Source: Pardosa pseudoannulata
Lineage: Eukaryota; Arthropoda; Arachnida; Araneae; Lycosidae
DNA length: 64,000 bases
Assembly (NCBI GenBank): GCA_032207245.1
Contig: CM063499.1
Span: forward strand, 75,183,978-75,247,977
Reading direction: 5' to 3'
Of the stretch, positions 27,301 to 42,300 are shown piece after piece. Below the pieces are notes generated by a model, which did no database searches, was not told the DNA's origin, and was given only the letters and a program-made list of their open reading frames with translations. The stretch's first letter is position 1. The number at the start of each line of letters is the position of its first letter. The position numbers and the translations under genes are program-made.

Positions 27301-30300
27301 TATCAGTTAAAACACAACTATTAAGAATTAATAACAAGGCCAAGCATTTGCACAAAGGCTTGTAAACAGTTGGTACTAAAACTGAACTGAACTTAACTAA
27401 TTGGGCAGCCACTCTTCTATAGTTTTGCCACCTAATGAGAACTACAAGATCTGAGAATAATCTACAAAGCCTGAAATCTCTCTGCCAAACAATAGATGAA
27501 TTGGTAGGGTGCTACTCTAAGGTACTGGAGTTTGTGGGTTCAAATCTTACTGCTGGCATAGATGTTCATAGCCATTTAGAATTATCTTTAAACAGTATGT
27601 TCCAGTCTCATTATTCTACCTATTGTAAAACAGTTAGTGCCAACTACTGTGCCTCCAACCAATCAACTGAAATCATGCCAAGTTATTGAGAATCTCGGCA
27701 ATCTTTTGGCAATATCTTGCCAAATAACAGAATTAACTATGCAACATACATTAGAAAGCTTTACCTGTACTTTGTTTTTCACTGCGTGGCACCAAAATTG
27801 CGAGGAAACTACAATTGTAGGCACTTTACAGCAATTTAAATCACATTTCTCTTACATTTTCCAATACTTACAGCATATACACAGAATAGTGGTATAGAAT
27901 ATTTACATTTATACATAATAATGCACAAATTTGTAAGAATATGAAGAACTTTGGTATTGATCTGTTCTATTTGTGTTTTATTTTGAAACAAAAGCTCAAA
28001 ATAAAATGCTGTCATAATTTTTTAAATCTCATAACTAAAACAACCTTTGATCACAAAACTAGCCTAAATTTCATTAACAGAAAAATTGAATTTATTGTTT
28101 CTTATCACAAGTCTTATTTTAAACAATAGTTAATTTTGTGCCTACAATAATGACTAAAATTTTAGCACAATACAAATTTAATTACTGTTTCAAAATGATT
28201 TATTTAGATGCATTTATTTTCCTCTTTACCATTACCAAGCAAATAAATGACTATATCATCTTGTAATTATATCATGTAGTCTAATTTATGTTATATTTCT
28301 CTTAATTTTGATTTGCATTTTGCCAAATTAATATTTATTGGAAAAGGTTAATTATCTTACGTGCTTAAGTAACTTATTTTTTAGGGTACATTTTCTTTTA
28401 GTTGTAAATTTTTGCTTTTTAATATTTTATTAGTAAAATAATTATTAGGTTGTTTGCATATTTATTCAAATGACTGTGTTTAGTATTTTATGCTGCTAAT
28501 ATATTATTTTTGCTACCTACAATGCGCTGTGTTCTGACAGCACACTTATCTTCATTTTAATAATTTAAAATTAGCTTTTGAATAAGATAAAAAATTTTTT
28601 TAATTAATACATGATTTGTGCATAATGCACTTGCTGATTTTTTCAAGAAAAAAATAGGCAAAGAATTTTATCTCAAGTGCATTCTATTTAGATCACACTT
28701 AAAGTTGTAGTAACTCTGCAGATTGTAAATCAATTTGCTATGGGGACCAAATGAATCAACATCTAATATTGCTTTAGTGTCATTTTTCAAATGAGCCCAT
28801 TCTTATTGGCTGCATCAAATGATGGCTGAATGGTAAGAGCTCTGCTCTTCAGTACCAAAGTTTGTGGGTTCAAATCCTGCTGCTGCAAGTTGTAACAGTT
28901 TGAAATCAGCTTTATTTAATAGGTCTCAGTTTCATTAGCTCTTGTTTGTAGTGTTTCAAACCAACCACAATAGCCAAAGGAGTAGTGTGCTTCTCTTGAA
29001 TACCAGAATTCCTGTGTTTGAATCCCACTGTGGCACGGAGGTTTGTAGCTGTTTGAAATTATTTTTAAGCAGTAGGTCTCGGTTTCATTAACCCTAGTGT
29101 AGCAAAGCTGCAGTTTGTAGTGTTTCAAACCAACCTCAATAGCCAAAGGAGTAGTGCTTCTCTTGAATACCAGAGTTCCTGTGTTTGAATCCCACTATGG
29201 CATGGAGGTTTGTAGCTGTTTGGAATTAGCTATAATCAGTAGAAATTGTTTCATTAACCCTAGTGTAGCAAAACTGCAGTTTGTAGTGTTTCAAACCAAC
29301 CTCAGTAGCCAAAGGAGTAGTGTGCTTCTCTTGAATACCAGAGTTCCTGTTTTTGTATCCCACTATGGCATGGAGGTTTGTAGCTGTTTGGAATTAGCTT
29401 TAAGCAGTAGAATTCAGTTCTCTTGAATACCAGAGTTCCTGTGTTTGAATCCCACTATGACATAGAGGTTTGTAGTTGTTTGGAATTAGCTTTAAGCAGT
29501 AGGTCCCAGTTTCATTTACCTAGTATAGCAAAACAGCAGATTGTAGTGTTCCAAACCAACTTTAATGGTCAAATGATTAGAGTGCTTCTTTTTGGGACCA
29601 GAGTTCATGTGTTTGAATTCCACTATGGCATGAATGTTTGTAGTTGTTTGGAATTGACTTTAAGCAGTACTCAGTCTCATTAAAACCTTTGTAGCAAAAC
29701 AATAGACTGTAGTTCTCCAAACCAAACCATTGTTAATGAAATCTTTCATTCTTGTTATTGATTGTCTGGAGTTGTAAGGTTTCAGCTGAATCAAGATAAC
29801 CAAGGGAATTAAAATTTAATACCATGCAAGAGAAATTGTCTTTTCTTTATACCTTTTCATTCCATTGTAGAAGAGTGTATTGTGATAGTATGCAAACAGA
29901 AATTAAGTGTTCAAATTAATAATTAGTGTTGCTGGTATTGTATAAAAGAAGTATAATATACAGCAGGCTTCTTATGGGGGAAAATTTTTTATTTTCTTCC
30001 TGGAATACCAACATGGCTCACATGTATTGTGTGATTACTTGGAACAGTAAAAAATATTTTGTGTCAAACATACCTTTGAATTTTTGCCCTAGATTTTTTA
30101 TTTATACATAAGTAAATATGTTATTTAAGTAGTATGACTTTTAATATATTTCAGAAAAGTTTTTATTAATTTTTAAACTATTTGCATATGTGTTATTTAT
30201 TTCAGTTTGAAAGTAAAATTAAAATTTATTCCTAGATTTGAAGCCCAAAACTGCAGTGAGCTTGTTACCTGGACTTCCAGCATATATCATATTTATGTGT

Positions 30301-33300
30301 ATTCGTCATACAGATTACATTAATGATGACGACAAAGTCAAGTGTTTACTGAACAATATTATTCAGGGTGTAAAAAGAGTTATAAAGGTAAATAAAAGTA
30401 ATACTTCACACATTTTTTCTGAAATATTAAATGCTTAAAATATAATGCTACTTAATAATTGTCTCCAATACCTTTATGATATTTAGATTTACTAGGTGCT
30501 AATGTTTACACCATTTTTGAATTCATGGCACTTTTGTTCTGTATGTAATTTTTTTTTCTCTAGATTGTTTTTTTTTCCATATATTATTGAAAAAGTTTAG
30601 TTCCAATACAAGCTTTTCCTAGATGTGTAGGGTTATTGTATGGAGATGTGTATATTAGATAAAAATAATAAAGTTCATATAAACTGTAATTGTAAATTAT
30701 ATTTTATATTTATGTATATTCTACATTTAATATAGGCAGTTTTATTTCATGGCCAGAAAATAAAAGATTATAAAATTTAATTTTTGCAAGAAATCCAAGT
30801 AGCCTTTGCAGATTCACATTGCTGAAAAGAAATTTTGTTTTGCATGATCCTATAATACTAAATGAAAATTTACCATTTAATTTAAGTACTAAATGAATTA
30901 AATAAAATGACCACAATGTACAACAAAGATAAAAAATTAAATTATTCATATTTTTATCTTTTTTACATCAATATTTCTTTATGTTGGTCACATTTTTAAA
31001 TAATATTTTATTTTGGTTACTGTTTAAAAGAAATTGTCTACTTTTGCATAGTTAAAATTAATCCTCAAATTATGTAGTTCAAAATTACACAAAGTTTATC
31101 AGACATTTAAGTTTATCAGACAATGTTTCAGAGGAATATTTTTAGCATTTCATGAGATTGAAAATATATTATGTTGTGCAGGTTAATTTTGTTTAAAAAA
31201 TTATCAGTTAATTACTAAATTAATATTAAAATATTTTTAAGATTTAGGAAGCTATTGTACTGTAACACCAAAAAAAAACTTAAAAAATGCAGATTTTTGA
31301 AGTAATAATTTGTAAAAAATTTCTTTCACCGTTTCGGTGATTCATACTGGTTTTTGCTTAGGGTTCAGAAAAATAAAATTTGATTTTTTGGTTGATCTTG
31401 ATTGATTACTGAGATTTTTTAGGGCTTCATTGTTATGAAATGAAAAAGTAGCTTTATAATGAATTAAACAATATTTTTACTTTCATGTTTGAAGCTATTT
31501 GCAAATTATGAATCTTTCTTATTAAATTTAAATTTAGTGGTTAGAGGAAGATCCTTAAACTAATGTGTATATTTATCATACTATTAAAATGTTAACATTT
31601 TTGTGTATTTTCAGAAACGACGAGAAGAACTTGACTATACTATCCTTTGGTTAGCAAATACATGTAGGTTACTGCACAACTTGAAACAGTATAGTGGTGA
31701 CAAAGTAAGTTTACTTTAATAAGAGTATATTGAAAATTAATATAATTCTTACTGTGTTTGAAGTTTTTTATAAGAAAATCATTTTAATTGATCAAATATA
31801 TCATTTATTATTCATATGTTTAATTAACTTAATATATCAAAACATTTATCTATTAACCTGGTTAAAATTCAGTACTGTATTACTGAGCATTTTTTAAAAC
31901 TTGTTAAATATTTGTAAGTTTTCTTTTTTATAGCATCTCATGATTATTTAGATTATTATTTTTTATCTTTTCCTGTTCACAAAATATTATTCTGGTTTCT
32001 ATAAATTATCAGATGAATGAAACCATATAATATTTATCATACAATTATATTAAATCTATGTAAAACCTTTAAAAAAATTGCTACCCAATTAAAGAATTAT
32101 TGTAAAAATGTAGTTTAACCACTTGCGCTACGATTTAACTGCCGGTGGACGTGATGATGATAATCATCGCGGCCATGTAATTATATCATATAATTATTAT
32201 TATATATAATTATATCATATAATTATTATTATATAATTATTATTATATTATTATCATATAATTATATGACTATCGACGTGGTATACACGTCGCTTTAGGT
32301 TCTGTAACAAAAGCATCTCGACGTGCCTGGCACGTCTTTGTAGCGCAAGTGGTTAATTTTTTCCATGTGTAATCTTGTTAAATTAGTCATTTACTTGTCA
32401 TTGAAAAAATCATGTTATAATTCAGATTTGAGTTGTTTGAAATCATTGAAAGTACTTTACAAATATCAGTTTTAATGGAGCAAAGAAATATTTTATATCA
32501 GTTTAAATTGAGTTTCAAGGATTAATTAAAAAAAATATTAGGTGAAAGACTTTGTTTTTTTCATTGGACTTAAATTTATTAAAATATTGATTGCACAGAT
32601 TTTTTTCCCACTTTACAAAATGTTTTAAAATTGGGCAGATAATTTTTCTCCCCGAAAAAAGGTATTTAAAATAGTCTATTGAAGATAGTATCAACTTTTT
32701 TTATTTCTATTGATTTTTTAGTGGTTAAAAACAAATTACAATATATTTTTTTTAATACTAGAAGTAACATTAAATTGTCTGGTTTTAGTTGCTATTTATC
32801 CTTCTTAAAATATTAATTTCCTACTGCATGTATGTACAGTTTTCAACAGGCTTTCCAGCCTATAAATATATATGCATGCGCGCATGCGCATACATACATA
32901 CATACATACATACATTCATTGACACACCTTCCCTATGTAATAATAGCCTAAGTTGTCTGTCCACGAATTTATGAAGCGTTTGTACCTGGAATGGATACAG
33001 GCATCCATATTGGATTTTTTTATGAGTCAGGGTTAGCAAAATATAAAGCGAGTTCAAAATCCCTCCATCCCTCCCCTCTTTTCGAGCGTTTAATGCTATT
33101 ATTGCAAGTCTTATTCTCCCTCTTATTCTATACTAAATTCATTCTTGATAGAACGGCAAGGGTGGAGCGTAATATTTAAATTGGACTGTGTTTACTCAAC
33201 CCTCATATACTTTAATTAGTTCCTTGGCCATGTGTAGGCATAGCACGTTCAGTAGAGGGTCTGCCCATCTGATCATCGTATTCCTCGGTTTGATGGTTCT

Positions 33301-36300
33301 GTCCCCGATAATTGTAATTTATTATTTTTGTTGAAAGATAATTCTCAGCCAAAAAACAAACCATTTTTTTTACCTGCCTCATAGAGTACCTTTACAATTC
33401 TGTTAAATTAAAAATTTTACTGATCCCGTTATATGACAGGCTATATGGCAGGTACATAGTTTCCGCGCACCTGGAAAGTCATGGAAAATCATGGATTTAG
33501 ACAATGGATTAATTTTGTCACGGAAAGTCTTGATTTTTCAAGTAAAATGAGTAAAAGTCATGGATCCGCTAAACTACTGATTAAAAAAAAATGCATTGAA
33601 TTGTTTAATTCTATATTTACTTGTCATTTGGCTGAAGTTACTGAGTTTGGTATTTATGTATTATCCTATTGACCATATTACCAAGTAAAATTTTTTTCAC
33701 CAAGGAAACTCAAAGCAAGAAAGCTTAATGGGTGGGTAAATGTATATTATTCTGGTGTTTTTCTTAAATTGTAGATTAAAATTTTATTAATGTAATAATA
33801 ATTTTTTTAAATAAAAATTAGTTAAGATTTTTGCACAAAATATAAGTTTATCTCTAGGGATATTGTACATAAACATTATAGGTTTATATTTGGCTATTAT
33901 TCATGGTCACCTGAATAATACCAAAGTACCCTGAATTCAAATTGGAAACATTTTGATTGAAAAATTGCTATATGATTAAACTTAGGTATGTAGATACAAC
34001 AATTTATTTTTATGTATGTGAGTTTATTAACACTTATAAAGTAAGTTTATAGTTTTTTTATGATAAAATTCCTGTAATTTCTCTAAAAGCATATATTTTA
34101 TTTCTATGTACATCAGAAGTTTTATTCATATATACTTTAACCAATCTTTGATCTGCTAAATCAGGAAAAATCATGGATTTGAAAAATTTTATTTTGGCAG
34201 GTACCCTGTAGGTATTCAGATACACATTTATATAGATGTATTATTTCTTGAAAAAGTTATTAGTCAAACATCATGTTTCATAGAGGAACATTCATGGTTA
34301 AACAGTTAAAATATCATACTTAAACTATTTTTTTCTACAGGCTTTCCAAGTAGAAAACACTCCGAAGCAGAATGAACAGTGCCTCCGGAATTTTGATCTT
34401 TCAGAATACCGACAAGTTCTGAGTGATGTTGCGGTATGGATTTACCAAGCTGTGATCAAACTCATGGAAGAGAAAATTCAACCTTTGATAGGTACACATT
34501 AATGCAATTAATTTACATTGATATATATTTAATAATTTAGTAAGTAATGTTCAAAATCATAAAAATATTACTTTGAATATTGCTGTTTTAGATTAAAGTG
34601 TGGCCCATGAGCTGCATGCAACCTAGGGGGCTTTTTTTTTTAATAACTTAACAACAAGAGATGACATAGGACTCTCTCCTTTATGACTAAATAGTACCAT
34701 AATTTTGCACGTTTAGTCTGCAGACTATCTGTTTTTAAAAAGCAAATTTCTTCAACTGTGAACTGTCTGCCATTAATTACACATTAATGCAATTAATTTA
34801 CATTGATATATATTTATTTAATAATTTAGTAAGTAATGTTCAAAATTTTTAAGACTTTACTTTGAATATTGCTGTTTTCAATTAAAGTGTGGCACATGAG
34901 CTGCATGCACCCAGGGGGCTTTTTTTTTTAAATAACTTGACAACAAGAGAGGACATAGGACTCTCTCCTTTATAACTAAATAGTACCATAATTTTGCACG
35001 TATGGACTGCGAATTATCTGTTTTTAAAAAGCAAATTTCAACTGTGGACTATCTGCCAGTACAGAGTATCTGCTGGTTGTTCATTGCTCAAATCATTAAA
35101 ATTGGAAGAAAGGAGAAAAAAGCACGTTAAGGGGGAATGTAGCAAGTAGCGCAATCTTAAATTATGTCCTGCAGTACGGGAAAATATCGATAGTCACTAT
35201 TTGTAGCTCCGATTGACAACTCCGAGTGGATGGGTTCAAGATGGAAGGTTGATGGTCGAAGGTCATTTCACCAACAGGATCACTCGTAACAGAGTCTTTG
35301 TTTTCAAAGTTTTGATTTGTGGTAGTATTGTTCATTCAGTATGTCTTTAGAACATCATTGCAATTTTTTTATGTTGCTGATTTCAAGCAGAAAGTAATTC
35401 AGAAGGTTGACAAGAAAGCAGTAATAAATTGGCAAGCAAAAGGAAATATTAAAAATATGATAAGAAAGCAATCCAATCTTTGTGGAAAAATACAATGGCC
35501 TGCATTAGAAGACTATTTGCATAGGTGGGTTTTCAAACAGAGAAATATAGGCCACTCTGTTTTTTCCATCAAAATTCATCCCTGAGGCTATGGTAGAAGA
35601 AATGATTTCAAACTTTAAAAGTGGAATTAATTGAGTCTAATCCAGACTTTTTGGCACTCTACTGTACTTAGGTTTTTATACTTAAAATGATTTAATATTG
35701 TCATACTAAAATACATATTTCTGCATGTATAGTCCGCAGATTATCTAGTGGTGCAGACTATCTGATAAGTTACAAAATTTATTGAACAAAAAATAGTGCC
35801 CGTAGACTATACGATGGTGCGGACTATATGCACAAAATTATGGTAACTCCCTAATATTGGGAGCAGATTTATTGGTCCCTATAGGTGAAGCAGGGCAAAG
35901 GGAGGGGATATATATATACTTTAGCAAAATCTCATCCAGGATCCTAGGCCTGTTTCTTTTTTTCATTGAATGCAGAAGGCCCTTTATTAATCACATGAAT
36001 GCAATCATGAAATTCGCTCTTTAGAATACATGGTTTCATATATGTGGTCAGTCAGTTTGTGTCCTGCAGATCTTGATCATACTGGTGTTGATTTGGAATT
36101 GGGAATGTTTTACTTAAAATTTTTAATGGCACTAGATGATGGTTGAAGTCAGTTACATTTTTAAATAACATATCTGTTAGAAATTGCAGCCGAATTGGCA
36201 CCTTCTCAACCTTCGGTGAATCCCGGCGATTTGTTTTTGTTTTGTTTGTTAACCAAGGATTCTTAATCGCCATTTGTAAAGCTGACTCTCGCTGTATGTT

Positions 36301-39300
36301 TGATTGTGACTTCAACTCTCACTCGGCAGCTACGAACTGTGTAATTTTGTGATTGACTGAGTGGGAAAGGAAGTTGTTTAAGTACTCTTAGTTTGAAAAA
36401 AAAGAAAGAAAAATATTTGAACTTGTGTATGTCAGGTAGACATTTTCGGTTTCTGTATGTTGGGATTTATCTTTTAAGTATTTGATAGTATAAACTCCTT
36501 GGCACTGCAGCCCAATTAGTTCCAGTCTTTGTTTTCAAGACCAAAGGCCCTGGAGTGCAAAGCATACCTCCCTGTTAGGTAGTCAACCTTATGCAGAACT
36601 CCCAATGTTTTGTTCTCAAGCATACTTGGTATTCAATTTGCCTATGCACTGAAAGAATAAAAGGCTAAATCAACCTTGCCTAGCTGGAGGATATTTAACA
36701 TTATGCATAGCTCAAAATTACTTTTTTCTTTCTTTCCAGATAAAGCGATTGTGGGATCAAAAGTATTTAGTGGACTTTTTTTAACAAGTTAGATCTTGAG
36801 GATCTAATTGTATCTTTTCACACATGTGTATTCCCACACGTGTGTATTAAATATTGAAATAAAATATTTTTGATATTTCTTGGTTTTTATGTGTAAATAT
36901 CCCTATCCCAACATATATATATATATATATACACACACATATACATATATATATATATATATACATATATATACATATACATATACACTAGCTCTGTTAA
37001 TTTACTCTTGTCTTTATTTCATTATTTGTTATTTTACTTTTAGTTCCTGCAATTTTGGAGCATGAAGCTATTCCTGGTATTTCTGGCAACAAACCATCTG
37101 GTATGAGGGGGAGATCATCTAGTATTGCTCGAGAAGTAGAATCTCCTGTAGATCCACAAAGGGCACTGGATAGTCTATTAAAAGAGGTTATTTAACATTT
37201 TATATGCTTTATAAAAAATATTACCAGATTGGGAAAAGATTGTTCATTGCTTTTATATGTTACTCACACTGTCATACTTTTCATGTATATGGTATATTTT
37301 TCTGTTTACTAAGCACTGTTCTGTACGCTAAGAACTTTTAAGACTTTATTTAGAACAAAAGTTGGGGGATCAGCTGATATATGGATCCACAGAGCAGATG
37401 TATTTTAGGTCCTTATTGCAATGTTTTTTGCTGTTGGCAATCAAGAAGTTGTAAAATTGGCAAAATAAAAAAATTAAATTAAATTAAAATTTTAAAAAAA
37501 CCCCAGAAAATAGCATATATATACACCCTGAAGCAGAATGTGCCGAAAAGTGCACTGCATGTCACAGAACAACTCACTCTGCTGCAGAACAATCGCGGCT
37601 CGTTGAAAAACTTTTTTCCTTAATATAAATATTATAAAATAGAATATTTATATAATATAATCGTGGAAGGAGGTGGTATAAGTTGAAGTGGCAGTTCCAA
37701 GCTTTATATAAGAACGGCAAGAAAAATTAAATTTATGACAAAATATTTTTAAAAGAAACTACATATTTGAAAGTACTAAGGTTTACTTGGAATTTCCGGT
37801 GTCTTGCCAAATTTGCAGGCAATAACACTTTGGGAGAGTTGTCATTTCTTTTCTTCCCTACACCCTACCAGTGTGATAGATAGCTTGCGATCCACCTATC
37901 CTAAAAACTACCCTTGAATTAATGTTTGGGCCAAATTATCAGTCCCATTTTTATCATCGTAGTGATATCTCAAAATATTTTGCATCAAAAGTAATTGACA
38001 GCACAGTAAATTCTATGTTAATGCCTTGGTTTTAGTACAAATATTTTTCTAAATTTCAGGTAGCACTGTTTTATTAAATATTTTTAGTTATACATATTGG
38101 TCAAGATGAAAATGTACCACAATAGGAATAACATTGTGCGAGAGTAAATATATGATAAAATAAATATATCTCCTGCAGAACATTTTTGATTATCTGAAAG
38201 CCTGTTGCAGAACATTGAAAAGTATTCTGCTGTAGGGTATATATTTATAATGATGAAATAATAAATGAATTTTACAAACATTTTGAAGTAAGAAAAATAC
38301 AGAAAATTAGAAAATAAATTTATAATGAGTTGCTTATCTTGCCAGAATTGTAATATATCTATAGTGGATTGACTAATTTCATTAAAACATATTTCTAACT
38401 AAGTTTAAGCAAACAATAAATCACCAAAAGTAGCACTTAAATTTTTTTTGTTTATATTGCTTAAATTTGTGAAAATAGGAGCTAGCTTTAGATACAACTA
38501 CCAGAATTGTAACTACTGTTATTGGCATCTAATAAGTAAAAAATATTATGAATTACATAATCTAGTACCATGTTTCTCAAATTAGATGTTGCGACAGTAA
38601 AAAAAAAGCCAAAATTTTGAAATTATTAAAGAAAGCATGAATGTACTTATAAGTCAAAATTTAAATTGTCTTCCTTAGCATTTTTTAAACATGCTAAGAA
38701 TTGTCTTTGTATTTGTCTGGAGATATGACCAATTTGCTACGACATTTGTTCTCAGACTGTGAAAAAGGTTTGAGAACTGTTGATCAACTTTACAGCAACT
38801 TGATTGGTTAATATTTCTACCATTTCATCTGCTTGAATTATTTTTCCACTTCTTGGTGACATATTTAGTCATCACCTTTTTTCCATTTATTTTTATTTTG
38901 ACTTAAATACATGGTTTGAATTTTGGGTAAATGCACTCTTGGCTTATACACAGGTGGACTTATATTCAGAAATATATGGTATTTGTATGTTCATATATAT
39001 TCACACACATATATTTAAGAGGTAGCCAAAATTTCATACAATAGGAGTAACTTTTTCGGCAAACGTTTACCTGTGTGTGCCTTTTTTTTTTTTGTGTGTG
39101 TGTGTGTGTACTTACATATTGGTGTGTTTTACAAGTAATTTTTAGGTAAATTTCAATTTATGTAATAACCTAACTTCTTACTCCCCCCAAAAGTTTTGTT
39201 ATATTTTTAGAACATAATACTTTGTTTTTCAACATGGGCGAGTAATGTCATTGCCATTTATTATACTACTTTCATATTTTCATTTTACATTCCTTTATAT

Positions 39301-42300
39301 TGCATTAAAACATATATTATAAAGTATTAATAATTTCATTGCTGAAAGATAAAATTCTCTAAACTTTAATATTTGTTTTGCTATATTGAATTAAACTCTG
39401 TATATTTTTTTTTAGCTTGGTGCCTTTTTTAAAGTTCTTAGTATTCATGGAGTAGATCCAGAACTTATAACCCAGGTATATAAACAGGTATGTGATATTT
39501 TCTTGATTATGGATTCTTCTTTCCAATCAAAGTTTGTTTCTTTTTATATATTAATAAAATACATCTATTGGTTAATATTGAGTTTAAAAATTTCAGCTTT
39601 TCTATTTTGTTTGTGCTGGGGCACTGAACAACTTACTTCTAAGGAAGGATATGTGCCACTGGTCCAAAGGGATGCAAATAAGGTAATATATATCAGCTTT
39701 TCTCCTATAGCTTTTAAGAATATATCAGTTCCCTTAAGACAGTGGTCGGCAAACTTATTAGCCAAAGAGCCAAATATGAACATTACAACAATTTAAAAAA
39801 AAAAAATTGGGAGCAAAATCTGCTTGTTTAGTAAATTTTTATTACACTAAATAAGTAGTACACTAAATAAAACTAAATGTCATACTTAATAAATATTTAT
39901 CCCTTATATAATAATAGCCTAAGTTATCTGTCCTCAAATTTTTGAAGTGGTTGTACCTGGAATGGATAGGGGTATCCATATTGGATTCTTGATGGGTTAG
40001 GGTTAGCAAAATTCCAAGTAAGTCTTTAAAACGTTCAAAATCTTCCCCTTTTTGAGTGTTTAATTCCATTATATCAAGCCCTATTTTCTCCGGTTAAGAG
40101 CAGGTGATTAAATTTATCAATTTATCACATAATAAAAATGTAAAAATGACAATTTTTCTAGCATTATGACGTCATTCTTTTTACCATCTCATTTAATCAT
40201 TTCTTATAATAAATTATTTAATTATCATCCGCATTATTTTCATATGTTTTATCACTGAACTTACATATTATGTAAATAACTTTCTTTTATATTGGGCTTA
40301 AATAATGTGCATATGTGATAGTTTTAAATTTAATCGATTATTTTTTGTTGCAATAAAAATTTTATCACCGGTATTAACAACCAATTCTTTTCATTAAAGT
40401 CTAGGAGTCTATGTCACGAAATAATAAATATCTAGCGTTTAAGTTATATCTCTTTGAAAATTAAGAAGTTTGTTCGTTTGTGTGTTTGGTTTTAATACAT
40501 AACTATACGGTTTGCCTAAATGAATTCAGTGTGATTCTAAACTGCATTCACAGTATCGGGATACATTTGAGGAGTATGAAGATAAGCAAAATATTGAGCA
40601 TGTACCAAATAATTCTCAGCTAAAAAACAAAACATATTTTTGTCTGCCTCATAGGGACTTTACAATTCTGGAAAATTAAAAACTTTTATAATCCCGTCAT
40701 ATGACGGGCTATATGCTAGTTAATGATATTTATTAATAATTATGTTGTAGATAAGACAAAACTGTTCACACTGCAATTGCTAGTTTGTGATGCCAATTTG
40801 TACCCCCCCACTACTTTCGGTGCTTGTGATACCTTTGTATCTCACCAGAGTACGCTGAAAACATACCAAAAATTCCAGCTGGTAGCTTGCACATGATTTG
40901 TGTTTACGTTTAAAAAAACTAATAAAATTAAACTTGATGTTTATTACCTATTTTTACAACAATATAAAATTTTAATTACCTATCTATCTTTTAACTTAAA
41001 CAAAAAATTATACATGTTTTCGATTTATAGAAAAAAATTTTAATTTATGAAAATTTGATGTAATTTTTTTCTTACCAAGTTTTTTTAAATGAAAATATTA
41101 TTGCGCCTTCCGTGGATATTTGTGCCAGAGCCCCAGTTAAATAGCCAAAGAGCCACATGCGGCTCTGGAGCCGCACTTTGCAGACCACTGCCCTAAGATA
41201 TGTTAAACACAAAGAATTCATGTATTTAACAAATTTTTTTAATTAAAAGATTGACATAAATCAACTTTAAAAGTTTTTATTAATGCTTACTTTTTTAATT
41301 AAGTTCTTTAGAAGAAAGACTATTAAAAACTGCATTGTAAGAAAGTCAGAATTAATACAAATTAAATGATTTTGTACTGGATTATATAGATTCTTCGAAA
41401 TAAAAAAAAATTGCACATAAATCAGACCTATATAAAAACCGCATTCTCAAAATATCAAGCTGTGATTGATACGGTTAATAAATAAAATATTATAAGAGAT
41501 TGCAGTATACTGATTTTTATGCATTTAAATTTAGGTGTTGAAATATAATACATAGTTCATGGATTAAAAACTTAAATAAAAGAGAGCATTGATTTATTGT
41601 TTGCTCATTTTTCTTAACATTTGCTGATAACTGGAACTGATAATACCCCATAAATTCAAAATTTCATCACATTGAAAAATTGTTGCTGCAGATAAAATTT
41701 CAAGTTATTTGAATGTTGGTGTTTAAAAACACATAAGGAGTTCATGTCATAAAAGAACTATTACAATTTTCGTTCTGTATTGCATAGAAATTACATTATA
41801 AAAACATTGCATTATAGGAAACTTGATTGTACAACTAGTAACTGAAAGACTATCTCCAAAGTTTATACATCTGTCAAATATATAATGCACAGTTTGCAAT
41901 GGCTAAATAAGTTACATTAAAATATCCCTTATCTATTAATAATTTTGTTTTAAAATATCACTTTGGATATTTAGCAGTAATATTTTAAAAATTTCAACTG
42001 TCCAAAGCCAATATAATTCTTGAAAATTGTATAAAATATCCCTTTACATAAGATTTTAAAAGGAACAAGATTAAAATTTTATTTCACTGCAATGGTTAAA
42101 TATGTATTCATCCAAGTAACATATTAGTTTTACTATATATCATTGAGAAACTGAGATTTTATCCATGATATTACTTTTTCATTACTTTATAATGTATAAT
42201 ACAAGGTTTAATTTGAACTATAGTAATGAATTTAATTCACAAAATAATAAATTTTTGGGGATGGACCATCTGAAAGTTTTCTTGGCAGAGATACTGAGGT

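Noticed and set aside
28823..28895. Functional tRNA gene
   Set aside because: A and B boxes are present, but no acceptor stem pairing or proper anticodon arm can be drawn, and the sequence continues as a SINE body repeated elsewhere.
29154..29683. Two 86-90 codon open frames repeating [16 protein letters not shown] text
   Set aside because: They are in-frame readings of the tandem SINE units, not a protein with repeats.
28815..29730. CRISPR-like array
   Set aside because: Units of about 167 bp with no short repeat/spacer alternation; this is a eukaryotic SINE array.
31326..31342. CACCGTTTCGGTG hairpin as a terminator or ncRNA
   Set aside because: A 5-bp stem in a eukaryotic intron is expected by chance and has no supporting context.
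35319..35585. 88-codon frame as a host gene
   Set aside because: It lies within inverted transposon ends and reads as the HTH part of a pogo-type transposase without a catalytic domain.
36741..36792. Possible alternative terminal exon after tttctttccag, giving [14 protein letters not shown] then TAG, with AATAAA near 36858
   Set aside because: It follows a good acceptor and is in the right phase after exon 19, but the sequence has no class V homology, while exon 20 (37044) continues the conserved DIL domain exactly. Would need RNA evidence.
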